From Mucilaginibacter conchicola (GTDB taxonomy: Bacteria; Bacteroidota; Bacteroidia; Sphingobacteriales; Sphingobacteriaceae), in NCBI RefSeq assembly GCF_003432115.1, contig NZ_QWDC01000004.1, positions 62,765 to 126,764 of the forward strand: DNA of 64,000 bases, written 5' to 3'. A model generated the notes under the pieces. That model had not been told where the DNA came from. It did no database searches and saw only the letters and a list, made by a program, of their open reading frames with translations. Positions 52,705-61,457 of this stretch are shown here, piece after piece. Both the position numbers and the translations under genes were made by a program. The stretch's first letter is position 1. Each line of letters starts with the position of its first letter.

Positions 52705-53211
52705 ATGAATAGGGTTCTGTTGATATTATTGCTGTTTGCAGGTTGTTTTGCTTCGTGCAAAAAAGGATATGATGCTATTGCTATAGAACGTAGCCAGGCA
52801 GCCGTAGATAACGGTATTATACAGGATTATATAGACAGCCATAACTTGCGCGACCTGGTACAGGAAGTGGATAGCATTGATGTACCCACAGGTATTTATT
52901 ACCAGGTTTTGGCGCCCGGATCCGGCAGCGATATATTTTCGAACTCTACACGTGTAACGGTGGCCTATACTGCTAAAATATTAACAACCGGAAAGGTATT
53001 TGGGCAAAGCAATAATTTTCACCCATCGTTTACTTTGGGCGAAACTATCCGTGCCTGGAAACTATCTATACCGCAAATAAAAAAGGGTGGTAAAATACGT
53101 ATCCTATCGCCATCGCGTTATGCATACGGCCCTTATGATCAGGATAGCCTCGGGGTGCCAAAAAACTCGGTGTGCGATTTTGAGATTGAACTTTTGAATG
53201 TAACGAACTGA
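52705..53211 (+). CDS. FKBP-type peptidyl-prolyl isomerase lipoprotein
   Basis: A 168-residue lipoprotein (signal LLILLLFAGCFASC, lipidated Cys near residue 18) with one FKBP domain. It has TGIYYQVLAPGSGSD and VTVAYTAKILTTGKVFGQS for the first strands, WKLSIPQIKKGGKIRILSPS for the family's helix and GxK(I/R) loop, and YGPYDQDSLGVPKNSVCDFE at the end. It probably assists folding of envelope proteins. The next FKBP gene follows after 4 bases, so the two form an operon. Confidence 0.88.
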   Translation: MNRVLLILLLFAGCFASCKKGYDAIAIERSQAAVDNGIIQDYIDSHNLRDLVQEVDSIDVPTGIYYQVLAPGSGSDIFSNSTRVTVAYTAKILTTGKVFGQSNNFHPSFTLGETIRAWKLSIPQIKKGGKIRILSPSRYAYGPYDQDSLGVPKNSVCDFEIELLNVTN

Positions 53212-53215
53212 TTTA

Positions 53216-54160
53216 ATGAAACAAAGAATTTTTACGCTTTTACTATTTGCTTTTGCGGGTTTAACCGCTTGTAGAAAAAATGACGATAATCAGCCTGATA
53301 TAAAACAGTATGATGATGCGCAGATACAAACCTACATGTCTGCAAACGGCCTTACCGGCTTTACAAAAGATGAAACCCAGATAGCTGACGGTGCAACCGG
53401 TATTTACTACAAAATAATTAACCCGGGTAACCCAAGCACCGGCCCCGACTCGTTAAAATATTCTGACAAGATATCAATAGTTTACACCCTAAAATCAATG
53501 GATGGTAAATACGTAGCAACCGATACGATATTAAACCACTTTGATGATTACCTTGGCCATTTTGTTAACAGCAGTTACCCACAGGGTTTGCAATTAGCCA
53601 TACATGACCTGTTGAAGTACCCGGGTGGCAGCATGCGTGTGCTTGTACCTTCGCGCCTGGCTTATGGCGTGCGTGGTTTTGGTGTTGGTAGCGTAACCTC
53701 AAGCGGCCGTATTGCAGGTAACCAAAGCCTTGATTACTATGTACATGTTATTAAAGATCAGGCTCAATATGATGATGAATCTATCAACAAATATTTTGCA
53801 GCAAACAGTTTAAGTGGTTACACTAAAGACCCGCTGGGGTATTACTACAAAATAAACACACAAGGTACCGGTACTATTGGTGATATAGGCGATTACTCAA
53901 ACGTTGAGCTAACATACGTGGGCAGTATGCTAAACGGTACCGAGTTTGATAACGCTGCAAAAACAACAGCAACCACCATGACACCATTTGGTACTATTGA
54001 TGGTTTTAAAGATGTGCTTACCAAACACTGTACCACCGGCACTTCAATATCAGTGTTTATCCCATCGGCTATAGGTTATGGCAGGTTTCAGTATAGCGCT
54101 ATCCCGCCTAATTCAGTCTTACATTTTGAGATGCAGATAACATCTGTTACGCAGCCGTAA
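53216..54160 (+). CDS. Lipoprotein with two FKBP domains
   Basis: A 314-residue lipoprotein (signal RIFTLLLFAFAGLTAC, lipidated Cys near residue 19). Two FKBP domains are seen, about 40-180 (YSDKISIVYTLKSMDGKYVA; LVPSRLAYGV) and about 195-312 (DYSNVELTYVGSMLNGTEFD; VFIPSAIGYGRFQYSAIPPN). The second has the more complete active-site loop. It probably acts as a chaperone on the periplasmic side of the outer membrane. The two genes of the operon share an N-terminal segment before the domain (QxYIDSHNL versus QTYMSANGL), so the second probably arose by duplication and fusion. Confidence 0.88.
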   Translation: MKQRIFTLLLFAFAGLTACRKNDDNQPDIKQYDDAQIQTYMSANGLTGFTKDETQIADGATGIYYKIINPGNPSTGPDSLKYSDKISIVYTLKSMDGKYVATDTILNHFDDYLGHFVNSSYPQGLQLAIHDLLKYPGGSMRVLVPSRLAYGVRGFGVGSVTSSGRIAGNQSLDYYVHVIKDQAQYDDESINKYFAANSLSGYTKDPLGYYYKINTQGTGTIGDIGDYSNVELTYVGSMLNGTEFDNAAKTTATTMTPFGTIDGFKDVLTKHCTTGTSISVFIPSAIGYGRFQYSAIPPNSVLHFEMQITSVTQP

Positions 54161-54181
54161 TAAGATTAATACCAAAAATAA

Positions 54182-54230
54182 AGAGGGGATTAAAATCAGT
54201 AATGTTACTGCTTTAATCCCCTCTGCTTTT
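54182..54230. terminator. Bidirectional terminator
   Basis: AGAGGGGATTAAA (54182-54194) pairs with TTTAATCCCCTCT (54212-54224), with AGTAA/TTACT pairing inside. A T run follows on the plus strand. It sits between the FKBP operon and the convergent photolyase gene. Confidence 0.75.
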
Positions 54231-54231
54231 T

Positions 54232-55548
54232 TCAGGACTTGTTTAAAGCAACTTTAAAAGCCTTTAAGCAACGTTCGCGTGCTGCTGCGTGGTCAACAAT
54301 GGGTTTTGGATATTTGCTGAAGTCAGCATATTCCGGCACCCATTTTTTTATGTACTCCAGTTTGGGATCAAATTTTTTAGTTTGGCTATCAGGGTTAAAT
54401 ATCCTGAAATAGGGCGCTGCATCAGTACCGCTGCCGGCTGCCCATTGCCAGCCGCCTACGTTGCTGGCCATCTCATAATCCAATAGTTTGCGGGCAAAAT
54501 AACGCTCGCCCCAACGCCAGTCTATCAACAGGTCTTTAGCCAGGAAACTGGCAACTATCATGCGCACCCGGTTATGCATAAAGCCCGTGGCATTTAACTC
54601 GCGCATGCCGGCATCAACAATAGGGAAGCCGGTTTTACCCTCGCACCATGCAGCAAACTGTTTTTCATCGTTTATCCAGTTTATGCGGTCATACTCGGGC
54701 CTAAAAGCGTGGTCCATAGTTTGCGGAAAATGATAGAGTATCATGGAGTAAAACTCGCGCCATATCAATTCATTCAACCAGGTTTTATCATGTGCCTTAT
54801 GTGCATCAGCAGCACAACGGCGTATGCTTAACGTACCAAAGCGCAGGTGCAGGCCAATGTGCGATGTGCCTTTTATGGAAGGCGTATCGCGGGTTTTGCC
54901 GTAGTCGGCAATAACATCTTTGTATTGTTTATCAGGAAATTTCTGGTTGCTTTTCTCAAAGCCCATCTCTTTTAACGAAGGGATATGTGGGGCCTTAAAA
55001 TGCAGCAGGTTCTTTAAGTATTTTGTGGTTGGGTACGCTTTTAAATAAAACGGCTTCAGCTTTTGGTACCATTTGTTTTTGTATGGCGTAAAAACGGTGT
55101 AGGGTTTGCCGTCGTCCTTCACCACTTCCTGCTTCTCAAATATAACCTGGTCCTTATATGTTTTAAACTCGATATCGTGCTTTTTAAAGAGCTTTTCTAT
55201 TTCGCTGTCGCGATGTTTGGCGTATGGCTCATAATCGTGATTGGTGTACACGGTTTTGATGTTGTACTCATCAATCAGCTTTTTCCAGGCATGCAGGGCC
55301 TTATCATAAACGGCTAACAAACCGCTGTGATGTTTATGCAGCTCTTTGTTGATGCCTTCAAGAGCCTCATAAATAAAAGTTACCCGGGCATCGTCCTTAT
55401 CTTCCAGGTCGTCGAGTATCTCGCGGTCAAAAATAAAAATGGGCAGTACGGGGTGCTCACCTTTAAAGGCGTGGTATAATCCGGCGTTGTCATCTATCCG
55501 CAGATCGCGGCGAAACCAAAATATGTTTACGGGCTGTTTCTTATCCAT
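54232..55548 (-). CDS. phrB: Deoxyribodipyrimidine photolyase
   Basis: A 438-residue class I photolyase/cryptochrome. The N-terminal Rossmann domain (about 1-135) has NIFWFRRDLRIDDNAGLYHA. The C-terminal FAD-binding domain has HLRFGTLSIRR, LIWREFYSMILYHFP, GFPIVDAGMRELNATGFMHN and GGWQWAAGSGTDAAPYFRIF, with the tryptophans used in electron transfer. Light-driven repair of cyclobutane pyrimidine dimers is expected. Length is at the low end of normal. The gene overlaps the upstream TIGR01777 gene by 8 bases and is probably co-transcribed with it. Another family member, a cryptochrome DASH, is encoded 7 kb away. Confidence 0.92.
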   Translation of the reverse strand: MDKKQPVNIFWFRRDLRIDDNAGLYHAFKGEHPVLPIFIFDREILDDLEDKDDARVTFIYEALEGINKELHKHHSGLLAVYDKALHAWKKLIDEYNIKTVYTNHDYEPYAKHRDSEIEKLFKKHDIEFKTYKDQVIFEKQEVVKDDGKPYTVFTPYKNKWYQKLKPFYLKAYPTTKYLKNLLHFKAPHIPSLKEMGFEKSNQKFPDKQYKDVIADYGKTRDTPSIKGTSHIGLHLRFGTLSIRRCAADAHKAHDKTWLNELIWREFYSMILYHFPQTMDHAFRPEYDRINWINDEKQFAAWCEGKTGFPIVDAGMRELNATGFMHNRVRMIVASFLAKDLLIDWRWGERYFARKLLDYEMASNVGGWQWAAGSGTDAAPYFRIFNPDSQTKKFDPKLEYIKKWVPEYADFSKYPKPIVDHAAARERCLKAFKVALNKS

Positions 55549-56449
55549 AAATTTCTTTCAAGGCCGATTCAACATCAGGATAACTGAATTTAAACCCACT
55601 CGCCTGTATTTTTTGTGCCGATCCTTTGGTGCTGCCTAAAACCAATACGGCCATCTCACCAAACAATAATTTTATTAAAAACGCAGGTACGTTTGGTGCC
55701 CAAAGCGGTTTGTGCAATTCTTTTGCAACGGCCTTTGTAAGTTGCTTATTGGTTACAGGGTTAGGGGCAACCATGTTAAAGGCACCGGCTAATTCGGGCG
55801 TGTTTAACGCGTATAAATACATATCCGTTACATCCTGCGGATGGATCCAGGGAATCCATTGTTTTCCGCTACCCAGCGGCGAGCCTACATATAGTTGCAC
55901 CGGCATGGCCAGTTTGGGCAGTGCGCCACCATTTTTGGTAAGCACAACCCCCGTGCGGAATTTTACTATCCTCAGGCCCAGCGCCGCACCTTCATCAACT
56001 GCTTTTTCCCACTCAACGCAGCAATTGCCTACAAAGTCATTAGCCGGCAAGTCACTTTCTTCCAAAAGTTTATCGCCGCTGTCTCCGTAATAGTTAATGC
56101 CCGATGCCGATATCACCGATGATATATTATGGGGCTTTTGTTTCATCAAACCATATATCAATCTGATAGATTCGGTACGGCTTTCAACTATCTCTTTTTT
56201 GCGTTCGGGCGTCCAGGGCTTATCGGCTATGCCTGCCCCGGCAAGGTGAACAATGGTATCAACGCCATCAATACAGGCGGGGTCAATTTCGCGCTTGTTC
56301 ACATCCCACAAAAACGTTTTTACGTTGGGATTTTTACCGGCTTGCCTTGACAGGTGACTAACCGTATGGCCCTGCTCCAGTAATGCATCAGTTAAATGCT
56401 TGCCCAGTAGCCCCGAGCCACCTGTTATGAGAATATTTTTGTTGCCCAT
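55541..56449 (-). CDS. TIGR01777 family (YfcH/SulA-like) NAD-binding epimerase
   Basis: A 302-residue SDR protein of the TIGR01777 family. Rossmann start ILITGGSGLLGKHLTDALLE (about 5-24), then DTIVHLAGAGIADKPWT, SSVISASGINYYGD (active-site region) and ALKEIYG at the very end. The family has unclear function and is often encoded near photolyases in light-exposed bacteria. Here it overlaps the photolyase gene by 8 bases. It may use NAD(P)H for a sugar or pyrimidine-related substrate; this is speculation. Confidence 0.88.
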   Translation of the reverse strand: MGNKNILITGGSGLLGKHLTDALLEQGHTVSHLSRQAGKNPNVKTFLWDVNKREIDPACIDGVDTIVHLAGAGIADKPWTPERKKEIVESRTESIRLIYGLMKQKPHNISSVISASGINYYGDSGDKLLEESDLPANDFVGNCCVEWEKAVDEGAALGLRIVKFRTGVVLTKNGGALPKLAMPVQLYVGSPLGSGKQWIPWIHPQDVTDMYLYALNTPELAGAFNMVAPNPVTNKQLTKAVAKELHKPLWAPNVPAFLIKLLFGEMAVLVLGSTKGSAQKIQASGFKFSYPDVESALKEIYG

Positions 56450-56614
56450 GCCTTGTTAAAGTGTTGCTAATATAGCCCGATTTTGACAACAGGCGGCATT
56501 ACAGGTTGTTTGATATTATGCGCAACAGTTAACATTTACATAACAACTATGTTACAAAAACAATTGACACACTTTGTAGTTATTGTACGTATTACCACAA
56601 AAGGAGTTTATGAA

Positions 56615-56836
56615 ATGATGTTTACGCGTACTTTTGAATTGTTTTTAATTGCCGCTTCTGTTGTTACTGTTTTGGCAATTGCGGGTTTTGCCGTTTTTTG
56701 CCGGTACAGGGCTAAATCTTTTGCGCACACCGGCCGTTTAACCGATGTGCAGATATGGGCCACCAGGGCCGATATTAGCTGGGTAATAGCTGTTTTATTT
56801 GCCGTTATTGCCTCATTTGCCGGTTACAACAGTTAA
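56615..56836 (+). CDS. Small two-span membrane protein
   Basis: A 73-residue protein read from ATG 56615, preceded by the good ribosome-binding site AAAGGAG. An open stretch before it (56483-56614) looks non-coding. One hydrophobic helix lies at about 7-28 (LFLIAASVVTVLAIAGFAVF), then RYRAKSFAHTGRLTDVQIWA and a second at about 53-70 (SWVIAVLFAVIASFAGY). Similar in layout to the product of 41689-41877 but not clearly related. No named family. Confidence 0.6.
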   Translation: MMFTRTFELFLIAASVVTVLAIAGFAVFCRYRAKSFAHTGRLTDVQIWATRADISWVIAVLFAVIASFAGYNS

Positions 56837-56874
56837 GCTTGCCAGGAAATATTTCTTAATCACTTATAGTGCAT

Positions 56875-56908
56875 AAAAAAAGCAGTTACGTTTTGTAACT
56901 GCTTTTTT
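56875..56908. terminator. Bidirectional terminator
   Basis: AGCAGTTAC (56881-56889) pairs with GTAACTGCT (56895-56903), flanked by A6 and T7. It serves the small membrane protein and the convergent TonB-type receptor gene. Confidence 0.8.
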
Positions 56909-56928
56909 TATACTGAAAATTACAGGTG

Positions 56929-58953
56929 TTAAAATGCTGCGCTTACGCCGCCACCTATAAAGTAACGGTTATCTGTTAAGGCCGAGTTTACGGTGTGTAA
57001 CATATTACGGGCATTAACAAATACCTGTAATTGTTTTACAACAGGCACTGTAAAGGTGTAACCGAAATAAATGTTTTGCAGCGATAACGGTTTCAACTTA
57101 TTGTAAACGTTTGATAGTGGATAATTTTCTTTAACGCTGAACAGGTAAAGCATATCAATACCGGCAAATATTTTACCTGCACTTAACCTGTTGGCCCATC
57201 CGCCGCTCCATATTTTTTTGCCAAATGTAGCTGCAGGGAACGGCGTTGATTCGGCGTACTCTGTTTCAATATGTGTTGCGTTAAGGTTGCTGATAAGGCG
57301 TAGCTTATCGGCATCAATAATGCGCGCACTAACCTCGGCCCTGTGCGATCTGTAGGTAGCATCAGGATTGTAAAAGTAAACGTTCCCAAAATTGTCCATG
57401 TATTGGGCAAGCAGGTCATATTTTCTTTTCTCGTGGTTATAGCTAATGGTTAATTTATTGTTCAACACATCAACCTTAGCACCAAGGTTAATGGTATTGC
57501 CTACTTTGTTGGTGTACGCGTTTACCGGTATATTAAATAAGCCGGTTACAAGGTTATCATCTGCAAGGTTTGAGAAACTTGTGCTTGATGTATACAGTGA
57601 ATTAACATTATCTAAAGTTGGTACAGACTTGCTGTAAGACCCATATACCGTTAATTTTAAAGCAGGGATAAAGTTTGATGAGTTAACACTACCGGTAACA
57701 AAGGGCAGAGTTTTATTTTCGGGCGTTGGTGGCGCTACCGAATTAGGGGTGTTAACATACGCTGCTTTGCTTTTTAACATGCGTGTGAAACCACCCTGCA
57801 AGTTTGCTATGTTTTTGTAGCTTAGGTTGATAGATGGCGTTAGCATTAGCTGTGTTGTTGTAAAACGCGCCTCGTTGGTTGAGCCGGAGTTGAACGGCGA
57901 CGTAAAAATGAGACTAAGCGTATCATTTGTGTGCTGGTAACTAAAGTTTACCATAGGCTCTATCTCCACATCGCCTGCTTTAACATTGTAGCTTAAATTA
58001 TCGCGAAGCAAAAACTGCCTCGAGGTAGCTTTATATGATGATGTTTGCACATCGGGCGTAGCGTTAGGATCAACTATTACCCTGTCATCCTGCGAAGGGC
58101 GATTGTTGTTAAAGCCCAAATTGAGGCTATTACGCAGGCCCTTATAAATATTGCTGTTTACATAAGCCTCGGCGCTAAAAAAGTTTTGTTTAAGCTGATT
58201 GCTGTAGTTCCCTAAAGCTTCGGTGCCTTTTTGGTTGGCGTAGCCCAATTTAACACCTGCAACGGTACCTGCAAATACTTGTTTTTCGGCATAACCAAAC
58301 AGCCTTACACGGTTAAAGCGTGGGTCGTTCTTGTTGGTGATATCGGTGTAGATGGTTTTGTCGTAAACCAATGGCTGCACATCGTGCTGGTAGTTAAATG
58401 ATAAACCAAAACGCGAGGTCTCGTTTTTCTTAAACGCCGCAACATTGTACTCGTGATAAGTACTTACTGTAGTTTTACCATTGTCTGGCATTTGGTCTGA
58501 TACCTTATCGTGGCTGCGCGCAACAGCATTTATCATGGCCGATACCCTTACACCTGCGTTTTGAGCATGTTGCCTGCGGGTAGTTATTGCAACAAGTTGC
58601 TTTTGCTGATAAGCACCATTAACTTGTACCAGTGCGTTTTGTATTAGCGATACTTCCTCAATATCCTGTACGCTATAGCTGTTTATATCATTTATGAGAT
58701 TGCCATCAATAACGTACAAAGTATTTTGGCTATCAAGATAAATACCGGTAAACCAAACATTAAGCGCACTGGCAATATTTGTGAACGGATATCGCTCCAG
58801 ATCGGCACCTTTGACGGTTACAGCCTGGGTAAAATCTTTTTTTACTCTTACACGGCCAAGATCAAAATAAGTTGAATCGTTTTGCGCTTTAGACGTAAGC
58901 GCCGAAAAGGAAAGGGCGGTTAAAATAGAACCCGCCAACAGAAATTTCTTCAT
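56929..58953 (-). CDS. TonB-dependent-receptor-like outer-membrane protein
   Basis: A 674-residue outer-membrane protein with signal peptide (LLAGSILTALSFSALTSKAQ). A plug-like domain (about 40-130) has VKGADLERYPFTNIASALNV and TLYVIDGNLINDINSYSVQD. The rest is a large beta-barrel ending in an aromatic residue (FIGGGVSAAF). No carboxypeptidase-like N-terminal domain or TonB box is evident, and no SusD gene follows, so it is not a classical SusC. Substrate unknown. A single gene with its own terminator. Confidence 0.82.
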   Translation of the reverse strand: MKKFLLAGSILTALSFSALTSKAQNDSTYFDLGRVRVKKDFTQAVTVKGADLERYPFTNIASALNVWFTGIYLDSQNTLYVIDGNLINDINSYSVQDIEEVSLIQNALVQVNGAYQQKQLVAITTRRQHAQNAGVRVSAMINAVARSHDKVSDQMPDNGKTTVSTYHEYNVAAFKKNETSRFGLSFNYQHDVQPLVYDKTIYTDITNKNDPRFNRVRLFGYAEKQVFAGTVAGVKLGYANQKGTEALGNYSNQLKQNFFSAEAYVNSNIYKGLRNSLNLGFNNNRPSQDDRVIVDPNATPDVQTSSYKATSRQFLLRDNLSYNVKAGDVEIEPMVNFSYQHTNDTLSLIFTSPFNSGSTNEARFTTTQLMLTPSINLSYKNIANLQGGFTRMLKSKAAYVNTPNSVAPPTPENKTLPFVTGSVNSSNFIPALKLTVYGSYSKSVPTLDNVNSLYTSSTSFSNLADDNLVTGLFNIPVNAYTNKVGNTINLGAKVDVLNNKLTISYNHEKRKYDLLAQYMDNFGNVYFYNPDATYRSHRAEVSARIIDADKLRLISNLNATHIETEYAESTPFPAATFGKKIWSGGWANRLSAGKIFAGIDMLYLFSVKENYPLSNVYNKLKPLSLQNIYFGYTFTVPVVKQLQVFVNARNMLHTVNSALTDNRYFIGGGVSAAF

Positions 58954-59021
58954 AATTAGGGTTAGGTCAAATACTGCCGCGAAAGTAGTATTTTTCCTGA
59001 ACCCGCAAAATGATGTTTTTG

Positions 59022-60350
59022 TTAATTACGCCCGTTCTCTACATGTGGTTTGTAAGTATCTGTTTTTACAAAAGCTTTAAGATCATGCAGTATGTTATAT
59101 AGCCCAAAATTGGTGCGGTTTACATAGATAAAGTGCTTTACGCCGCGGGCCTGCTTAAACTCGGGCATTTTTGAAACTTTCTCACCAAAGCCAAACAGGT
59201 CATCAAAGAAGGTTTTATCGCTGAAATCAAAAGTAGGGGTGATGTACGGCTTGGCAAACAGGCTTATCATCTGCTTGTACATGCCGTGGTAAAACTCTAT
59301 TTGCTGAGGCGTGTCATTAGGTAATATCATCTCCAGTTTGCGAAAGGCTTTAATAGTTTCTTCTTTATCCTCAAATAAATTAGTTGAGGTGAGGGAGAAG
59401 AAGGGATAGTAAAAATCATCGGGCATTACCTTAATACAGCCAAAATCTATCACGCCCAGTTTATCATCCGTAGTGATCATGAAATTACCTGGGTGCGGGT
59501 CGGCGTGTACGGCGCGGAGTTCGTGCTGCTGATAATTGTAAAAATCCCACAGTGCCTGCCCAATGCGGTTACGTAGTTCCTGCGATGGGTTGGTGGCCAA
59601 AAACTCTTTCAGGTGCATGCCATCCAACCAGTCCATGGTGATGATGCGCTTGCTGGATAGGTCGGGGTAATAATCAGGAAACACTACGTTATCCAGTATT
59701 TTGCAGGCGATAGAAAACTCGATAGAGCGGCGAACTTCCAGTTCGTAGTCGGTTTCCTCAAGCAGGCGTTCTTCCACCTCTTTCATGTACACGTCCAGTT
59801 CCTTCTCGCTCATACCCAGCATGCGGAAGGCGAAAGGTTTTACCAGTTTTAAGTCTGATGATATAGAATCGCCCACGCCGGGGTACTGGATCTTTACAGC
59901 CAGTTTTTTACCATCAAGCTCTGCCTGGTGTACCTGGCCGATTGAGGCTGCATTGGTAGAGCGGATGTTAAACTTATCATAGATCTGATCGGGCGTTTTG
60001 CCAAAGTATTTCTTAAATGTTTGCACGATCAACGGTCCCGACAGCGGCGGTGCATTATATTGAGATTGGCTAAACTTATCTACATAAGCCTGCGGTAACA
60101 GGTTCTTATCCATACTCAGCATCTGCGCAACTTTAAGGGCGCTGCCCTTTAGCTCGCTTAATGATTGATAAATGTCCGTTGCGTTATCCTCGTTCAACTC
60201 GCTGCGATCCAGGTCGGGGTTGAAGAGCTTTTTGGAGTAGTGCTTAATATAATTACCGCCTATTTTGAAACCGGTTTTTACAAACTTGGCACTGCGCTCA
60301 ACTTTGCCGGTGGGTATGCTGTTTTGCTCTTTAGCTTCTTCGTTGCTCAT
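59022..60350 (-). CDS. ABC1/UbiB family atypical kinase
   Basis: A 442-residue cytoplasmic protein of the ABC1/ADCK/UbiB family. A family KxGQ-type start is LKGSALKVAQMLSMDKNLLP (about 69-88). The nucleotide site shows KLAVKIQYPGV (VAIK-like Lys), the catalytic loop HADPHPGNFMIT and the DFG motif GVIDFGCIKV. Such kinases (COQ8, UbiB) support isoprenoid-quinone synthesis or handle membrane lipids. The flanking HAD phosphatase and a TetR-fold (COQ9-like) gene, all in one direction, would fit a quinone/lipid-related unit. Bacteroidota use menaquinone, so the substrate is not ubiquinone. Confidence 0.9.
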   Translation of the reverse strand: MSNEEAKEQNSIPTGKVERSAKFVKTGFKIGGNYIKHYSKKLFNPDLDRSELNEDNATDIYQSLSELKGSALKVAQMLSMDKNLLPQAYVDKFSQSQYNAPPLSGPLIVQTFKKYFGKTPDQIYDKFNIRSTNAASIGQVHQAELDGKKLAVKIQYPGVGDSISSDLKLVKPFAFRMLGMSEKELDVYMKEVEERLLEETDYELEVRRSIEFSIACKILDNVVFPDYYPDLSSKRIITMDWLDGMHLKEFLATNPSQELRNRIGQALWDFYNYQQHELRAVHADPHPGNFMITTDDKLGVIDFGCIKVMPDDFYYPFFSLTSTNLFEDKEETIKAFRKLEMILPNDTPQQIEFYHGMYKQMISLFAKPYITPTFDFSDKTFFDDLFGFGEKVSKMPEFKQARGVKHFIYVNRTNFGLYNILHDLKAFVKTDTYKPHVENGRN

Positions 60351-60367
60351 TTTGTTGTATCCTTAAA

Positions 60368-60570
60368 ATTGACTCACCCTCGACATCGCTGCCAGCCCTT
60401 ATTGAATCGCTCGCAGAGTTTACTCACCCCGACATCGCTTGCGCTTGTCGACCCTCTCTTCGCTGCGCGAAAAGAGGGTGAGGAGAAAACTTTATTTTAA
60501 ATTTCTTTACCCTCTTTGCTGCTTGCAGCAGAGAGGGTGGTCCAGCGTAGTGTAGACCGGGTGAGTCAAT
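60368..60570. repeat. MITE-like element, ~203 bp, 12-bp terminal inverted repeats
   Basis: ATTGACTCACCC (60368-60379) and GGGTGAGTCAAT (60559-60570) are perfect terminal inverted repeats. Inside are two hairpins, ACCCTC.../...GAGGGT at 60451-60479 and the better ACCCTCTTTGCTGC/GCAGCAGAGAGGGT at 60509-60538, plus two GACATCGCT direct repeats. No ORF is present. It fills the gap between the kinase and HAD genes and may be a non-autonomous transposable element. Confidence 0.65.
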
Positions 60571-60589
60571 TCTAACGCTGGTAATTAAT

Positions 60590-61255
60590 TTAACTAACTA
60601 AGCCTGCCAGTTTTTGCAAACTCAGTTCGCTGTAATCGTCAAATACAATATCAGCAAGGCCGTCAATCACATCTGCTTTGTGGCTTGTGGTAATACCTGC
60701 AACCTTCATGCCTGCATTGCGGCCGGCTTGTAAGCCCATCAGCGAATCTTCAAACACCACACACTTATCAGGCTGCACGCCCAGCTGTTCGGCCGCCTTC
60801 AAAAATATCTGCGGCGACGGTTTGGGCTGACTCACCATGTTGCCGGTAATCAACACATCAAAATATTGGCCTATCGGGATGCTGTTAAATATAAAATCAA
60901 TATCCGGCTGGTTTGATGAAGTAGCGAGGGCTATTTTAACACCGGCATCCTTCAGTTCTGCCAGAAAATTTTCTAAACCATTTATCGGCTGCAGATAAGG
61001 TTTAAAAGCTTCCTGGTATAAGCGCTGCTTTTCATCAGCCAGTTGTTTTTCATCCATATCTCCACCAAAAAACTGCCGAACGGTATTAATGATCGGCACG
61101 CCGCTTATTTGTTGCAGGTAGGTTTCCTTTTGAAGATGGGGCAGGTTATGCAGTTTAAACAGCTGCTGCCAGGCCAGAAAATGGTACGGTGTATTGTTGA
61201 TGATGGTGCCATCCATATCAAAAATGGCAGCCAGGTAGGGTAGGTTGGTGTTCAA
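60590..61255 (-). CDS. HAD-superfamily phosphatase, beta-phosphoglucomutase-like
   Basis: A 221-residue HAD hydrolase with an alpha-helical cap between motifs I and II. Motif I IFDMDGTIINNTPYH (about 12-26) has the nucleophile and acid Asp. Motif II LATSSNQPD, a Lys at about 144-148 (SQPKPSPQ), and motif IV VFEDSLMGLQAGRNAGM (about 165-181) follow. The GNMVSQPKPSPQIFLKAAEQ pattern is typical for the beta-phosphoglucomutase/sugar-phosphatase subgroup. Substrate uncertain. Same direction as the ABC1 kinase gene, with the MITE-like element between. Confidence 0.88.
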   Translation of the reverse strand: MNTNLPYLAAIFDMDGTIINNTPYHFLAWQQLFKLHNLPHLQKETYLQQISGVPIINTVRQFFGGDMDEKQLADEKQRLYQEAFKPYLQPINGLENFLAELKDAGVKIALATSSNQPDIDFIFNSIPIGQYFDVLITGNMVSQPKPSPQIFLKAAEQLGVQPDKCVVFEDSLMGLQAGRNAGMKVAGITTSHKADVIDGLADIVFDDYSELSLQKLAGLVS

Positions 61256-61271
61256 TGGTTGGTGTTCAATT

Positions 61272-61453
61272 TGTCATTCTGAGCGAGAGCGAAGAATCTA
61301 ACCGCGTTCTGCCCACCCCGTCATTGCGAGCGATAGCGTGGCAATCCTTGATATGCAGAGCCGCTCTGTATAGTTCGGAGATTGCTTCGTTCCTCGTAAT
61401 GACGTGATGGCTTAAAGCCCCTCTCCCTCGGAGAGGGGTTTGGGGAGAGGCTT
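61272..61453. repeat. Repeat cluster including palindromic repeat copy 2
   Basis: Three units. TGTCATTCTGAGCGAGAGCG and the AAGAATCT after it (61272-61299) form a half-palindrome common in Bacteroidota. 61318-61404 is a decayed copy of the palindrome at 41951-42028: CGTCATTGCGAG ... CTCGTAATGACG with the same GCTCTGTATAG centre. CCCCTCTCC/GGAGAGGGG (61418-61438) is a hairpin followed by TTTGGGGAGAGGCTT. None contains an ORF. They lie between the HAD and TetR-fold genes. Confidence 0.65.
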
Positions 61454-61457
61454 CTTC

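Noticed and set aside
56929..58953. SusC-type glycan receptor
   Set aside because: No SusD partner and no carboxypeptidase-like N-terminal domain; called only as TonB-receptor-like.
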